From: Burkholderia sp. lig30
Lineage (GTDB): Bacteria; Pseudomonadota; Gammaproteobacteria; Burkholderiales; Burkholderiaceae
Direction: 5' to 3'
Length of the DNA stretch: 64,000 nucleotides
Assembly: GCF_000687455.2 (NCBI RefSeq)
Contig: NZ_JGVW01000011.1
Coordinates: 1-64,000 of the forward strand
Under the pieces are notes generated by a model that was given only the letters and a program-made list of their open reading frames with translations, was not told where the DNA came from and ran no database searches. Shown piece after piece: positions 49,011 to 62,233 of the stretch; position 1 is the stretch's first letter, and the number at the start of each line of letters is the position of its first letter. The translations under genes were made by a program, and so were the position numbers.

Positions 49011-50081
49011 TCACACTCGCGGCGCCGGCCAGCTCACCGCATCCCAATCGACGGCGCGATACGCGGCCTCGACTGCAGCGACATCCTCGGGCCGTTCGCT
49101 TCGGTGCAAGCCGTGCATCGCGTCCGGCAGGTCGAGCGCGACCGGCACGCAGTGCGGATAGCCGCGCACGCGCAATGCCGGCGCGATCGTCGTAAAACAC
49201 GCGAGCGTCGGCACGTCGAAACCGTCGGCGATATGCGCGGCAGCGGAATCCACGGAAAACAGCAGGCGCGCGCCCGCGATCCATGCGATGAACTGCGCGG
49301 TGTCGGCCGCGTAGCCGCTCACGTCGACATAGGCCGGGTGCGCGAGCGGTCCGAAGCCGAGCACCGGCAGCCGGTAGCGCCGCGCGAGCCGGTCGACGAA
49401 CGCCGCGCGCAGGCCGGACGGCACACTGCGCACCGCGGTGCTCGCGGCGGGGCAGAACAGCACGTACGGCCGGCGCCATTCGGCCGGCAGCGCGGGCAGC
49501 GGAAGCCGCGCGAGCCAGCGGTTGCGCTTTGCGGCCGCCGGAATCGATGCCGGGTCTGCGCCGAGCGCCGCGAGAAAGAAGTCGATCATCGGCATCCGCG
49601 CGAAATCCGGCCAGTACAGGTGATTGCCGAGATCGATGCGCGGCGCGTGCGCGGGCAGCGCGTTGGCCGGCCAAGGCAGCGCACGGCACGGCGCGACCGT
49701 GTCGGCGGCGAGCACATACAGCGCTTCGACGTAGCGCGGTGCGGCGGCGGGGCGGTACAGCGTGAAGCGCAGCCCGGGGTGCGCGTCGAGCAGCGCCGCG
49801 AGCGCGCTCAGCCCGACGATCGAGTCGCCGAGCGCGACGCCCATTCCGTTGACGACGTGAACGTGCATCCCGGCGCCATACGCGAGCCGGAACGGCCGCC
49901 GTGCCGCATGCAGCAGCCCGAGCGCGGGCGCGGCCGGCACGAGGCCGGTGGCGCTGCGCCCGGTGCGTTCGAGATCGTAAGGCGCGACGAGCATGCCGTC
50001 CGGCGCGAGCAGCGTGCCCGGCCACGCGAGCGCCGCGTCATGCGACAGCGGTGCGGCGGCCGGCGCGGCACGCGCGTCCAT
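49011..50081 (-). CDS. Glycosyltransferase family 9 (heptosyltransferase-like) protein
   Basis: This 356-residue protein resembles the GT9 heptosyltransferase fold. The N-terminal part contains VHVVNGMGVALGDSIVGLSA near 74-93, a GT9-like start of the first domain, and the second domain has VLFCPAAS near 208 and ARLLFSVDSAAAHIADGFDV, the conserved donor-binding motif. The first 70 residues are unlike ordinary heptosyltransferases. It is encoded 3 bp after the thiamine-diphosphate enzyme on the same strand, so the two are co-transcribed. The acceptor is unknown. Confidence 0.7.
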   Translation of the reverse strand: MDARAAPAAAPLSHDAALAWPGTLLAPDGMLVAPYDLERTGRSATGLVPAAPALGLLHAARRPFRLAYGAGMHVHVVNGMGVALGDSIVGLSALAALLDAHPGLRFTLYRPAAAPRYVEALYVLAADTVAPCRALPWPANALPAHAPRIDLGNHLYWPDFARMPMIDFFLAALGADPASIPAAAKRNRWLARLPLPALPAEWRRPYVLFCPAASTAVRSVPSGLRAAFVDRLARRYRLPVLGFGPLAHPAYVDVSGYAADTAQFIAWIAGARLLFSVDSAAAHIADGFDVPTLACFTTIAPALRVRGYPHCVPVALDLPDAMHGLHRSERPEDVAAVEAAYRAVDWDAVSWPAPRV

Positions 50082-50084
50082 CGC

Positions 50085-51803
50085 TCATGCGCCGCGTGCG
50101 CGGCGGCCCTGTTCCTGGATCTGCGCGAGCGTCGCCGACGGCGTGCTCGCCTCCTGCGGCACGCGAATCTCGATCAGCGCGGGCAGGCCGCACGTCAGTG
50201 CGCGATCGAGCGCGGGCGCGAAGTCTGCGGTGCGCTCGACCGTTTCGCCGTGCGCACCGAACGCGCGCGCATAGGCGGCGAAATCGGGGTTGGTCAGCGC
50301 GGTGCCGTGCACGCGCCCCGGGTAGTTGCGCTCCTGATGCATGCGGATCGTGCCGAATTGACCGTTGTTGATGACGATCACGACGATGTTCAGCCCGTAT
50401 TGCATCGCGGTCGCGAGCTCGCTGCCCGCCATCATGAAGCAGCCGTCGCCGGCGAGCGCGACCACCGGGCGCGACGGATGCAGCGATTTCGCCGCGAGCG
50501 CGGCCGGAATGCCGTAGCCCATCGCGCCGCTCGTCGGCGCGAGCTGCGAGCGGAAGTGGCGGTACGCGAAATGGCGGTACGCGAAATGGCGGTGCAGCCA
50601 GATCGCGTAGTTGCCGGCGCCGTTGGCGAGGATCGCGTCGTGCGGCAGGCGCTCGCGCAACTGCACCATTACGTCGCCGAGCTGCACGTCGCCCGGCATC
50701 GGCAGCGGCGCGTGCCAGTCGAGATACGCGCGGTGTGCGTCGGCCGCGCTGCCCGCCCATGCGGGCGCGGCGGGCGGTTCGAGCGCGGCGAGCAGCGTCG
50801 CGATTTCCGGCATGCCGGAGACGATCGGCAGGTCGGCCGCATACACGCGGCCGAGCTCGTCCGCGCCCTGGTGGACGTGAATCAGCGTCTGGCGCGTCTT
50901 CGGGATGTCGAGCAGCGTGTAGCCACCGGTCGTCGCCTCGCCGAGCCGCGGCCCGAGCGCGAACAGCAGGTCGGCGTCGCGGATGCGCCGCGCGAGCGCC
51001 GGATTGATGCCGAGGCCGACGTCGCCCGCGTAGTTCGGATGTACGTTGTCGACCGTGTCCTGGTAGCGGAACGCGCACGCGACCGGCAACTGCCAGCGCT
51101 CGACGAAGGTGCGGAGATCCGCGCATGCGCCGGTCGTCCAGCCGCTGCCGCCGACGACGAGAAGCGGGCGCTCGGCGCGGGCAAGCCGCTCGCGCAGCTC
51201 GTTGATCTGCGCGGCGGACGGCGCGGCGGCGACGCGCTTCGCGGGCGGCGCGACGGGCTGCGGCGCGCACGACTCGGACAGCACGTCCTCCGGCAGCGCG
51301 AGCACGACCGGGCCGGGCCGGCCGGACATCGCGACGTGGAACGCGTGGCTCAGGTATTCGGGCAGGCGGCGCGGGTCGTCGACTTGCGCGACCCATTTTG
51401 CCATCTGGCCGAACATCCGCCGGTAGTCGATTTCCTGGAATGCCTCGCGGTCGAGGTGTTCGCGTGCGCACTGGCCGATGAACAGGATCATCGGCGTCGA
51501 ATCCTGGAACGCGGTATGCACGCCGATCGACGCGTGCGTCGCGCCGGGGCCGCGCGTGACGAACGCGATGCCGGGGCGGCCGGTCAGCTTGCCGACCGCT
51601 TCCGCCATGTTCGCGGCGGCCGCCTCGTGGCGGCAGACGACGGTCTGGATGCGCGCGGTGTCGTCCGCGAGCGCATCCAGCACGGCCAGAAAGCTCTCGC
51701 CCGGCACGCAGAACACGCGTTCGACGTGATTGGCGAGCAACGCATCGACGAGCAGCCGTGCGCCGTTGACGCCGCGCGGCTCGAAATCCGTGGAATGCGA
51801 CAT
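50085..51803 (-). CDS. Thiamine-diphosphate-dependent enzyme, acetolactate synthase-like
   Basis: This 572-residue protein has the three-domain layout of the acetolactate synthase and benzoylformate decarboxylase family. The catalytic Glu60 is in CRHEAAAANMAEA, the middle domain includes LLVVGGSGWTTGA, and the cofactor motif GDGCFMMAGSELATAMQYG is followed by NN about 28 residues later. Residues about 406-415 repeat FAYRH twice because of a 15-bp tandem duplication. No ilvN-type small subunit follows, so it is probably not the biosynthetic acetolactate synthase; substrate unknown. Start ATG 51803 is chosen; a longer frame exists but is Arg-rich and unlike the family. A GGGAGACGG motif lies upstream. 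Confidence 0.85.
   Translation of the reverse strand: MSHSTDFEPRGVNGARLLVDALLANHVERVFCVPGESFLAVLDALADDTARIQTVVCRHEAAAANMAEAVGKLTGRPGIAFVTRGPGATHASIGVHTAFQDSTPMILFIGQCAREHLDREAFQEIDYRRMFGQMAKWVAQVDDPRRLPEYLSHAFHVAMSGRPGPVVLALPEDVLSESCAPQPVAPPAKRVAAAPSAAQINELRERLARAERPLLVVGGSGWTTGACADLRTFVERWQLPVACAFRYQDTVDNVHPNYAGDVGLGINPALARRIRDADLLFALGPRLGEATTGGYTLLDIPKTRQTLIHVHQGADELGRVYAADLPIVSGMPEIATLLAALEPPAAPAWAGSAADAHRAYLDWHAPLPMPGDVQLGDVMVQLRERLPHDAILANGAGNYAIWLHRHFAYRHFAYRHFRSQLAPTSGAMGYGIPAALAAKSLHPSRPVVALAGDGCFMMAGSELATAMQYGLNIVVIVINNGQFGTIRMHQERNYPGRVHGTALTNPDFAAYARAFGAHGETVERTADFAPALDRALTCGLPALIEIRVPQEASTPSATLAQIQEQGRRARGA
50559..50588. repeat. 15-bp tandem duplication within the ThDP enzyme gene
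   Basis: GCGGTACGCGAAATG occurs twice in direct succession, keeping the frame and adding FAYRH twice to the protein. A partly matching third unit (GCGGAAGTG) lies upstream. It looks like a slippage duplication. Confidence 0.85.
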
Positions 51804-52043
51804 GAGATGCCGTCTCCCTGGGTAGCGGGACGTACAGCTTACGCCCGTTCGCGAGGCGGTGAAAAGTGCCGGAACGCGTCGTCCGATCGCGGTGTTGCAA
51901 GCGACGAGCGCGCCACGGTCAGGGCAACGCGTCGCAGGCATGTAAGCGTTCGCTCACGGGTCAATGTCGTCCATCTGGCCGAGTTGACGCAGGGCGGATG
52001 ACGGGCAATGTATACAAGGAATTACATGGTGTCGGAGTTGAAC

Positions 52044-52268
52044 ATGCGTACCACCAGAGTGTTTCGGAACGGCAACTCGCAGGTCGTGCAGATTCCTGCG
52101 GATCTTGCTTACGAACGTAGCGATATCGAACGTGTCGGCGATGAAATTCGTATTCGACCGGCGCGGAGACCCCTGACCGGGGCGCTCGAAAAATTCGCGA
52201 ATTTCGGACCGGATTTCATGGCTGAAGGGCGCGGCGATCAGGAGCAGGCTGAACGGGAGGGCCTGTGA
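52044..52268 (+). CDS. vapB: VapB-type antitoxin (AbrB/SpoVT fold)
   Basis: This 74-residue protein has the swapped-hairpin DNA-binding fold of VapB: MRTTRVFRNGNSQVVQIPAD near 1-20. It then has a C-terminal tail (LEKFANFGPDFMAEG) that would wrap around a VapC toxin. No VapC gene follows, so it is an orphan. An upstream in-frame start at 52008 is possible but gives atypical residues. The sequence TGTATACA at 52009-52016 is a short palindrome that could be an operator. The next gene overlaps it by one base. Confidence 0.8.
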   Translation: MRTTRVFRNGNSQVVQIPADLAYERSDIERVGDEIRIRPARRPLTGALEKFANFGPDFMAEGRGDQEQAEREGL

Positions 52269-52492
52269 TGTCGCGTTACACCGCCGATCGGACTACCCTG
52301 CCCGATCCCGCGGCCGCGCTGAAAGCGGCCTGCGAGGCGGCGGCTTACGATCGCTGGCTCACCGAGCAGGTGCAGCAGGCGCTGGACGACCCGCGCCCAT
52401 CGATTCCCGATGCCGAGGTCAAGGCCGAGTTCGTGTTGCGCCGCGCCGCATTGCGCGAAAGGCTCGCAAAGCAAAGAGGCGGCAGCCCTTGA
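52268..52492 (+). CDS. Small antitoxin-like protein (ParD/StbD type)
   Basis: This 74-residue protein has the pattern AAYDRWLTEQVQQALDDPRPSIPDAEV, typical of antitoxins paired with RelE/ParE toxins. The first residues MSRYT resemble the start of VapC proteins, hinting that the gene may be a join between the old vapC start and a second antitoxin. It overlaps the vapB-like gene by one base and is followed by only a toxin stub. No other feature fixes its function. Confidence 0.6.
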   Translation: MSRYTADRTTLPDPAAALKAACEAAAYDRWLTEQVQQALDDPRPSIPDAEVKAEFVLRRAALRERLAKQRGGSP

Positions 52493-52578
52493 TCCTTGCG
52501 CCGAACTACCTGCTCGTGTACCGCATCCGGCAAGCAGAAGGGATCGTCGAGATTCTCCGCGTGCTGCATGCGCGACAG
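52489..52578 (+). pseudogene. C-terminal stub of a RelE/ParE-type toxin
   Basis: The frame after the antitoxin reads ILAPNYLLVYRI, then GIVEILRVLHARQ, which matches the last 30 residues of RelE/ParE-type toxins. The first two-thirds of the toxin are absent, and the frame then runs into the end of sdaA on the other strand. It overlaps the antitoxin stop through TTGA. The stub is not expected to be toxic. Confidence 0.65.
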
Positions 52579-52600
52579 CCGCGGCCGTCACGCAACCCCG

Positions 52601-53989
<1,389 letters not shown>

Positions 53990-54015
53990 TTTGTTTCCTG
54001 TGTTGCAATTAAATT

Positions 54016-55137
54016 CTAGCGCGCCTGCAGCGGCAGGCATGCGGCCAGCCACGCAGGGGGCATCGGTGAGAGCTGCTGCGCGACGCGGGCATAGCGCCCG
54101 TCGAGCCGCGCGGCCAGATGAAACAGCTCGGTGGCGTTTTTCGGGTCCCACTGCCCCGTGTAGCCGGGAATCCCGGCCTCGCGGCGCGCCGCGTCGAACG
54201 GCACCGCCGAGTGCACGAATTCCTCGTGCGTTTTCTCGTCGCGCGCATACGGTGCGAGCCAGTCGAGCGCCGCGGCGAGCGTCGCGCCGTTCGCGCCACG
54301 CTCGCGCAGCCAGTTGCGGTTGAAGCGGCGCGCGGCGAGCGCCGCCGTCACCAGCGGCTGCAGGTCGTAGACCGCGTAGTGCAGCGCGTCGCGCTCCTCG
54401 AAATCGTAGGTCGCGCCGTCCGGGCCGATGTTGTCGCCGAGGTGCTCGACGAACAGCCGCTGCGCGGCCTTCATCATGCGCCGGTCGCCGAGCGTGAAGG
54501 CCGCCAGCGCGACCAGCTTGATCCGGTGGCTCTGCCAGTTGTTGCGCCAGGTGCCGGCGAGCGGCCGCTTCTGCGCGTCGATGCGCTGCACGTAGCCGGC
54601 GCCGAGCTTCGCGATGAACGCGGACGCCGCATTGCGCGTCTTCACGCTGAGCGCGCTCGCCGTGATGTCGTACGCGAGGATCAGACTGTCGAAACGGGTC
54701 TCGTCGATCGGATTGAAGCTCGGCTGGTAGGTCGTGACCCACGCGAACAGGAAGCGATCGGCGAGCTGCAGGTAACGGTTGTCGTTCGTCACGCGCCACG
54801 CGAGCGCCGCGTCGCGCATCAGGTCCAGATCCTTCAGCGCGTCGACGCTCTGGTCGTAGATGCCCTCGTGCGGCAGCGTGCCTTCCGTGTGCACGCGCGG
54901 CAGCGCCTTCGGCGGCTCGGCGAGCCGCGCATCGACGCCGCGGACCAGCGCCTGCACGCCCGCCTCGCCTTGCGTCGCCTCGCTCGACTGCAGCGCGGGC
55001 GACGCGCAGAAATTCATCGCCGCGCGCGCCGCGCCGGCGCCGCCGAGGCCCGCCGCGCCGAGCGACAGCGAGACGAGCATCGGCACGAGCGCCCGCAGGC
55101 GCCGCCGGGCGTGGGTCGGGAACATCTGACGCACCAT
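54016..55137 (-). CDS. Alginate-lyase-family secreted protein
   Basis: This 373-residue exported protein has a long signal peptide with [18 protein letters not shown] near 9-26 and the all-alpha toroid of the alginate-lyase family. Motifs are [20 protein letters not shown] near 105-124, [20 protein letters not shown] near 197-216, and [20 protein letters not shown] near 252-271. The active-site Asn-Trp-His-type residues appear in NNWQSHR. Its substrate could be alginate or another acidic polymer. ATG 55137 follows AAGGAG; an ATG 15 bases upstream (55152) overlaps that site and is rejected. It lies between gcvP and sdaA, an unusual place. Confidence 0.82.
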   Translation of the reverse strand: MVRQMFPTHARRRLRALVPMLVSLSLGAAGLGGAGAARAAMNFCASPALQSSEATQGEAGVQALVRGVDARLAEPPKALPRVHTEGTLPHEGIYDQSVDALKDLDLMRDAALAWRVTNDNRYLQLADRFLFAWVTTYQPSFNPIDETRFDSLILAYDITASALSVKTRNAASAFIAKLGAGYVQRIDAQKRPLAGTWRNNWQSHRIKLVALAAFTLGDRRMMKAAQRLFVEHLGDNIGPDGATYDFEERDALHYAVYDLQPLVTAALAARRFNRNWLRERGANGATLAAALDWLAPYARDEKTHEEFVHSAVPFDAARREAGIPGYTGQWDPKNATELFHLAARLDGRYARVAQQLSPMPPAWLAACLPLQAR

Positions 55138-55276
55138 GCGGAACTCCTTCATTGGCTGGATCGCGGTGTGAGATGTTAGCCGGACTCGGGCGCGAATGCG
55201 AAAATCGCACGCAACCGGAGGTTGCGTGCGGTGCATCGTCGCGGTGACGCGAACGAACCGGTGGACCGCGCCGGCG

Positions 55277-58219
<2,943 letters not shown>

Positions 58220-58231
58220 GGTGGTCCTTGT

Positions 58232-58362
58232 CGACCCGAGTCAGCGCTTCAGCGCTTACTCTGGTCCCATGCTATGCGGTCGACCGGAGTTGGCGCTTCA
58301 GCGCTGACTCGGGTTCCATGCTTTGCGGTCGACCAGAGTCAGCGCTTTGGCGCTTACCCTGG
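58232..58362. repeat. 49-bp tandem repeats between gcvP and gcvH
   Basis: Two complete 49-bp units (58232-58280 and 58281-58329) and a partial third begin CGACC and contain GAGTCAGCGCTTCAGCGCT-type dyads, then TTCCATGCTTTGCGGT or close variants. Each unit can fold into a hairpin such as GAGTCAGCGCT with AGCGCTTACTC. The units differ by substitutions, so the duplication is old. A similar half-unit occurs upstream of aidB, so the element may be dispersed in the genome. Confidence 0.85.
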
Positions 58363-58417
58363 TCCCGCGCGGGGCGAGGCCCGAAGGCCCGCGCGCCGCG
58401 CGATTCATGAGTGGGGT

Positions 58418-58798
58418 TTAGTCGATCAGCTTGCCGTAGGCCGCTGCGTCGATCAGCTTGTCGGTCGTTGCGCCGTCGGCGAGCTTGATCTTGAAGAGCC
58501 AGCTGGCGTAAGCGTCGCTGTTGACGGCGTCCGGGGTGTCGGCGATCGACGCGTTCACTTCGACGACTTCGCCCGACACCGGCGTGTAGATGTCGGATGC
58601 GGCCTTCACCGATTCCACGACGCCGACGGCGTCGCCCGCCGAGACGGTCTTGCCGACTTCCGGCAGTTCGAGGAAGACGATGTCGCCGAGCGTGCTCTGC
58701 GCGTGATCGGTGATGCCGACCGTCAGCGTGCCGTCGGCTTCGACGCGCACCCACTCGTGTTCTTCGGTGTATTTCAGATCGGCCGGGACGTTGCTCAT
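58418..58798 (-). CDS. gcvH: Glycine cleavage system H protein
   Basis: This 126-residue carrier shuttles the aminomethyl group between the other subunits on a lipoyl arm. The lipoylated residue is Lys65 in [19 protein letters not shown]. The family start [15 protein letters not shown] and the middle [19 protein letters not shown] are complete. It lies between gcvT and gcvP. Confidence 0.98.
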   Translation of the reverse strand: MSNVPADLKYTEEHEWVRVEADGTLTVGITDHAQSTLGDIVFLELPEVGKTVSAGDAVGVVESVKAASDIYTPVSGEVVEVNASIADTPDAVNSDAYASWLFKIKLADGATTDKLIDAAAYGKLID

Positions 58799-58933
58799 CG
58801 GATGCTCCTGGATTGAAAGATGTAATTTGTTCGTCAGGCGCGCCGCACGGGCGCGCCGGGGGGATTTCGCTGCGGGCGACCAGCTGCGGGCGGCCTGCAG
58901 CGGGGGCCAGCCGGGCGGAGGCCGCCCGGCCCG

Positions 58934-60052
58934 TTACGCAGCCAGCACCTTGCCGTTGCGCACGAACGGCAGTTTTACCACGCGCGCGGGCAGTTGCTTG
59001 TCGCGAATCTGCACGAGCACCGTGTCGCCGATCTGCACGGCTGCCGGCACGCGCGCGAACGCGATCGATTCCTGCATCGACGGCGAGAACGTGCCGCTCG
59101 TGATCTCGCCTTCGCCGTGCGGCGTGACGACTTTCTGGTGCGCGCGCAGCACGCCGCCCGCCTTGCCGTTCTCCTTTTGCAGGATCAGGCCGACGAACGC
59201 GGCGCGCGAGCCGTCGCGCTCCAGCACGTCGCGGCCGACGAACGCGCGCGGCGCCGACAGGTCGACCGTCCACGCGAGGCCGGCGTCGAGCGGGGAAACC
59301 GTGTCGTCCATGTCCTGGCCGTACAGGTTCATGCCCGCCTCGAGGCGCAGCGTGTCGCGCGCGCCGAGGCCGCACGGACGCACGCCGTTTTGCTGCAGTG
59401 CATGCCACAGCGCTTCGACGTGGATGACCGGGACGATCACTTCGAAACCGTCCTCACCGGTGTAGCCGGTGCGCGCGACGGTGAGGTCGCCGAACGGCGT
59501 GCCTGCCACCTGCGCGGCGTTGAACGGCTTCAGCTCGCTCGTCGCGGCGCGCGCGGCGGGAACCGTCGCCCAGGTCTTCTCGCGGGCGTTCGGGCCTTGC
59601 ACGGCGACGATCGCGAAATCGCGGCGCGGCGCGATCGTGAGGCCGTAGCCGCCTTGCTCGTTCAGCTGGTTGAACCACGCGACGTCCTTGTCGGCGGTGC
59701 CGGCATTGACGACGACGCGGAAGAAATCCTCGGTGAAGTAATAGACGATCAGGTCGTCGATGACGCCGCCTTGCGGGTTGAGCAGGCACGAGTAGAGGGC
59801 CTTGCCGGGCGTCTTGAGTTTCGCGACGTTGTTCGCGATCGCATGCTCGAAGAATGCGCGCACGCGGCTGCCGGTGAAATCGACGACGCACATGTGCGAC
59901 ACGTCGAACATGCCGGCGTCGGTGCGCACGGCCTGATGTTCTTCGATTTGCGAGCCGTAGTTGACGGGCATGTCCCAGCCGCCGAAATCGACCATGCGGG
60001 CGTTGAGCGCGCGGTGCGCGGCGTTGAGCGGGGTGTGTTTGAGTGCAGTCAT
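58934..60052 (-). CDS. gcvT: Aminomethyltransferase, T protein
   Basis: This 372-residue enzyme transfers the methylene group to tetrahydrofolate and releases ammonia. It begins [20 protein letters not shown], then [20 protein letters not shown], and holds the folate-binding [12 protein letters not shown] region and the [15 protein letters not shown] motif. It is the first gene of the operon, with a glycine riboswitch in its leader. The 135-bp gap to gcvH contains only GC-rich repeats. Confidence 0.97.
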   Translation of the reverse strand: MTALKHTPLNAAHRALNARMVDFGGWDMPVNYGSQIEEHQAVRTDAGMFDVSHMCVVDFTGSRVRAFFEHAIANNVAKLKTPGKALYSCLLNPQGGVIDDLIVYYFTEDFFRVVVNAGTADKDVAWFNQLNEQGGYGLTIAPRRDFAIVAVQGPNAREKTWATVPAARAATSELKPFNAAQVAGTPFGDLTVARTGYTGEDGFEVIVPVIHVEALWHALQQNGVRPCGLGARDTLRLEAGMNLYGQDMDDTVSPLDAGLAWTVDLSAPRAFVGRDVLERDGSRAAFVGLILQKENGKAGGVLRAHQKVVTPHGEGEITSGTFSPSMQESIAFARVPAAVQIGDTVLVQIRDKQLPARVVKLPFVRNGKVLAA

Positions 60053-60138
60053 CGAGGCCTCAGGCAGGGCGCTTGCGCGCGGAACAAAACGGCAATGTGC
60101 CGACCGCCGCAGCGCATGGCCTGCGGGCGATCGTTAAC

Positions 60139-60395
60139 ATGCCCCTCTGTCCTCGATACCTGAGAGATTGCGCCGCGGGTGATGCCCGGCGAACGCGCGC
60201 CCCTTCGGTGGGCAGCCTGCCCGCGCGTTTGCGCGATGGCTACTGCCGCTCTCCAGAGTGCGAAAAACATGGCCTGCGATGCTGGCAGACGAGGTTTTTC
60301 GACGCGGCCGGTCCTTTTGCCTGAGAGTTTGCGGGTGTGCCCCTTCGGCGGCGCGACCGGCGTTGCTGCAACGCCGTCACGCGCTCTCCCGACGC
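60139..60395 (-). promoter_or_regulatory. Tandem glycine riboswitch
   Basis: The leader of gcvT contains two aptamers read on the minus strand. Aptamer 1 (about 60392 to 60306) shows GGGAGAGCGCG, GCCGAAGGGGC and CTCTCAGGCAAAAGGACCGG. Aptamer 2 (about 60258 to 60143) shows CTGGAGAGCGGC, CCGAAGGGGCG and TCTCTCAGGTATCGAGGACA. The two conserved GGAGAG and CTCAGG pairs identify the class. In most gcvT leaders glycine binding turns the operon on. The linker between the aptamers is unusually long, about 45 bases, with complementary CGAAAAAC and GTTTTTCG ends. Confidence 0.93.
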
Positions 60396-60404
60396 GTGCG
60401 GGCG

Positions 60405-60433
60405 ACTGTACGCGAGCGGGGTGGGCTTGTCAA
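60405..60433 (-). promoter_or_regulatory. Promoter of the gcv operon
   Basis: Read on the minus strand, TTGACA (60433-60428) and TACAGT (60410-60405) are separated by exactly 17 bp. Transcription would start near 60398, immediately before riboswitch aptamer 1. Confidence 0.85.
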
Positions 60434-60512
60434 TTTGGGCAAAATCCCGTCGCATCGCGACAAGCGGCGGCGGGCGCGCCGCCGCTTTCTGCCGGGCCGG
60501 CCGGCTTCGGCG

Positions 60513-60890
60513 TCACTCGCCGATCGCGCGCGCCGCGGTGTCGAGTTCCTGATTCAGCACGTGCTGCTCGTCGCCCGACAGGCCGCCGCCGTGCTGGGCC
60601 GCCATGTCGGTCGATTCCTGGCGGATCACGTCGAGCCGGCGGTGCAGCGCCGCGCCCTGCGGCGGCGGGTAGTAACCGGCGTCGACGCGCGCGTCGATCC
60701 GGCGGCGCAGGTTGTCGATCCGGCCCTGGATCTGCTGCATCCGCTCGTAGGCGGCGACTTGCGGGCTGGGCCGCGGGGCGGGCGCGGGGCGGGGCTGCGG
60801 CTGCCGCGACGGCGGCGGCGGCGTGACGATGCACGCCGCGAGCGAGGAAATCAGGGCGCAGCAGACTACTGCGCGAATCAACCGTTGCAT
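60513..60890 (-). CDS. Small outer-membrane lipoprotein
   Basis: This 125-residue protein has a lipoprotein signal with lipobox LAAC at 17-20, so Cys20 should be acylated. A Pro/Arg/Gln-rich linker (about 24-48) follows, then a helical region with QQIQGRIDNLRRRIDARVDA and RRLDVIRQESTDMAAQHGGG. Such proteins are common in Burkholderia without assigned function. Start ATG 60890 gives the best signal peptide. Confidence 0.8.
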   Translation of the reverse strand: MQRLIRAVVCCALISSLAACIVTPPPPSRQPQPRPAPAPRPSPQVAAYERMQQIQGRIDNLRRRIDARVDAGYYPPPQGAALHRRLDVIRQESTDMAAQHGGGLSGDEQHVLNQELDTAARAIGE

Positions 60891-61006
60891 CACATTCTCC
60901 AGATAGATTGGTGTCGGATCGATTTTTCTGACAAACGTGTCAGGCCGGGGCGCCGCTGACCAGCGTGCGCCGGCGATTTGTAACGGTTTGTTCCCGCCGC
61001 GCCGCG

Positions 61007-62059
61007 TCAGACCGGCTTGCGCACGAACGGCAGGCGGCGGCCCTCGCGTTCGCTCTGCGCGGCGAGCTCGATGATCGTCATCACGTCGACCGCATCCTGC
61101 GCGGTGACCGGGAACGGTGCGCCGTCGCGGATCGACGCGGCGAGCGCGCGGTAGAACTCCACATACGCGCCGTCGAGCGTCGGCACCGGGCGCTCGGTCT
61201 CGACCTCGCCGTCCCGCACCCGCAGCCGGCCCGGCGGGTTGCCGCCGCCGAAGGCGACGTGACCCGGCGTGAGGCCGGCCCTGAGCTGGTCTTCCTGCGT
61301 GTCGAGCCCGAACTTCTGATAGCTGCCGCGCGTGCCGTGCAGCGTGAAGCGGGCCGGCTCGATTGCCGACAGCGCGCTCGCGTGCAGCGCGACGTCCTTG
61401 TCCGGATAGCCGAGCTGCAGGTGGACGAAATCGGGCGCCGTACCGCCGTCGCGGCGGGTCTTGACGGTGGCGCTCACGGTCTCGGGCGCGCCGAACAGCG
61501 CGAGCGCCTGGTCGATCAGGTGCGGGCCGAGGTCGAGCAGCAGGCCGCCGCCGCGCGCGGCTTCCTCGCGCCAGCGCGCGCGCACCTGCGGCCGGAAGCG
61601 GTCGAAGTGCGACGCGACGAAAGTCAGGCGGCCGAGCTCGCCACTGCCGACGAGCCGGCGCACGGTGAGGAAGTCGCCGTCCCAGCGGCGGTTGTGGAAC
61701 GGCGCGAACACGCGGCTGCGGGCGTTCGCGAAGCGGGCGAGCGCGAGCGCGTCGTCCGACGCGAGCGTGACCGGCTTGTCGACGACGACGTGCCGGCCCG
61801 CTTCGAGCACGCGCCTGGCCAGCTCGAAATGGGTGTCGTTCGGCGTGGCGATCACCACGCATTCGATGTCGTCCAGCGCGAGGAGCGCGTCGAGATCGGC
61901 GACCACGCGGGCATCCGGATGGGCGGCGTGCGCGCGATCCGGCTGTCCGGTGGCGATGGCGGCGACCTGCGTGCGGCCGCTGGCCGAGATCACCGGCGCG
62001 TGAAACGTCGCGCCGGCGAAGCCGAAACCCATCAGGCCAATCCTGAGCAAAGACGACAT
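61007..62059 (-). CDS. Gfo/Idh/MocA-family oxidoreductase
   Basis: This 350-residue NAD(P)-dependent enzyme has an N-terminal Rossmann fold (RIGLMGFGFAGATFHAPV near 6-23) and the DKPVT motif (VVVDKPVTLASDDALALARF near 95-114), which is typical of the family. The C-terminal domain has the GTRGSYQKFGLDTQEDQLR segment common to the family. The substrate cannot be deduced; relatives act on sugars, inositol and biliverdin. It stands between two unrelated genes on the same strand. Confidence 0.9.
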   Translation of the reverse strand: MSSLLRIGLMGFGFAGATFHAPVISASGRTQVAAIATGQPDRAHAAHPDARVVADLDALLALDDIECVVIATPNDTHFELARRVLEAGRHVVVDKPVTLASDDALALARFANARSRVFAPFHNRRWDGDFLTVRRLVGSGELGRLTFVASHFDRFRPQVRARWREEAARGGGLLLDLGPHLIDQALALFGAPETVSATVKTRRDGGTAPDFVHLQLGYPDKDVALHASALSAIEPARFTLHGTRGSYQKFGLDTQEDQLRAGLTPGHVAFGGGNPPGRLRVRDGEVETERPVPTLDGAYVEFYRALAASIRDGAPFPVTAQDAVDVMTIIELAAQSEREGRRLPFVRKPV

Positions 62060-62233
62060 GGCGATCCTGTCTGCGAACGAAGAGTCGGGAGGTCTGGCGG
62101 CCGCAGCCGGGCCTCCGGTGGCGGCTATTGTGGCACGGGCGGTGCGTGTTCGACGGGGAGGTGTGGCGCGCTGGCCGATTGGACGAGGGGCGCGGGGGAG
62201 GTGCGAAGGGCGGCGCGCGTGCCGGGCGTTCGC

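Noticed and set aside
49104-52001. A 965-codon open frame antisense to the glycosyltransferase and ThDP enzyme
   Set aside because: It shows the same codon-bias artefact and has no domain, while the minus-strand genes have complete motifs.
58232-58362. CRISPR array
   Set aside because: The 49-bp units are directly adjacent with no spacers, and no cas genes are present.
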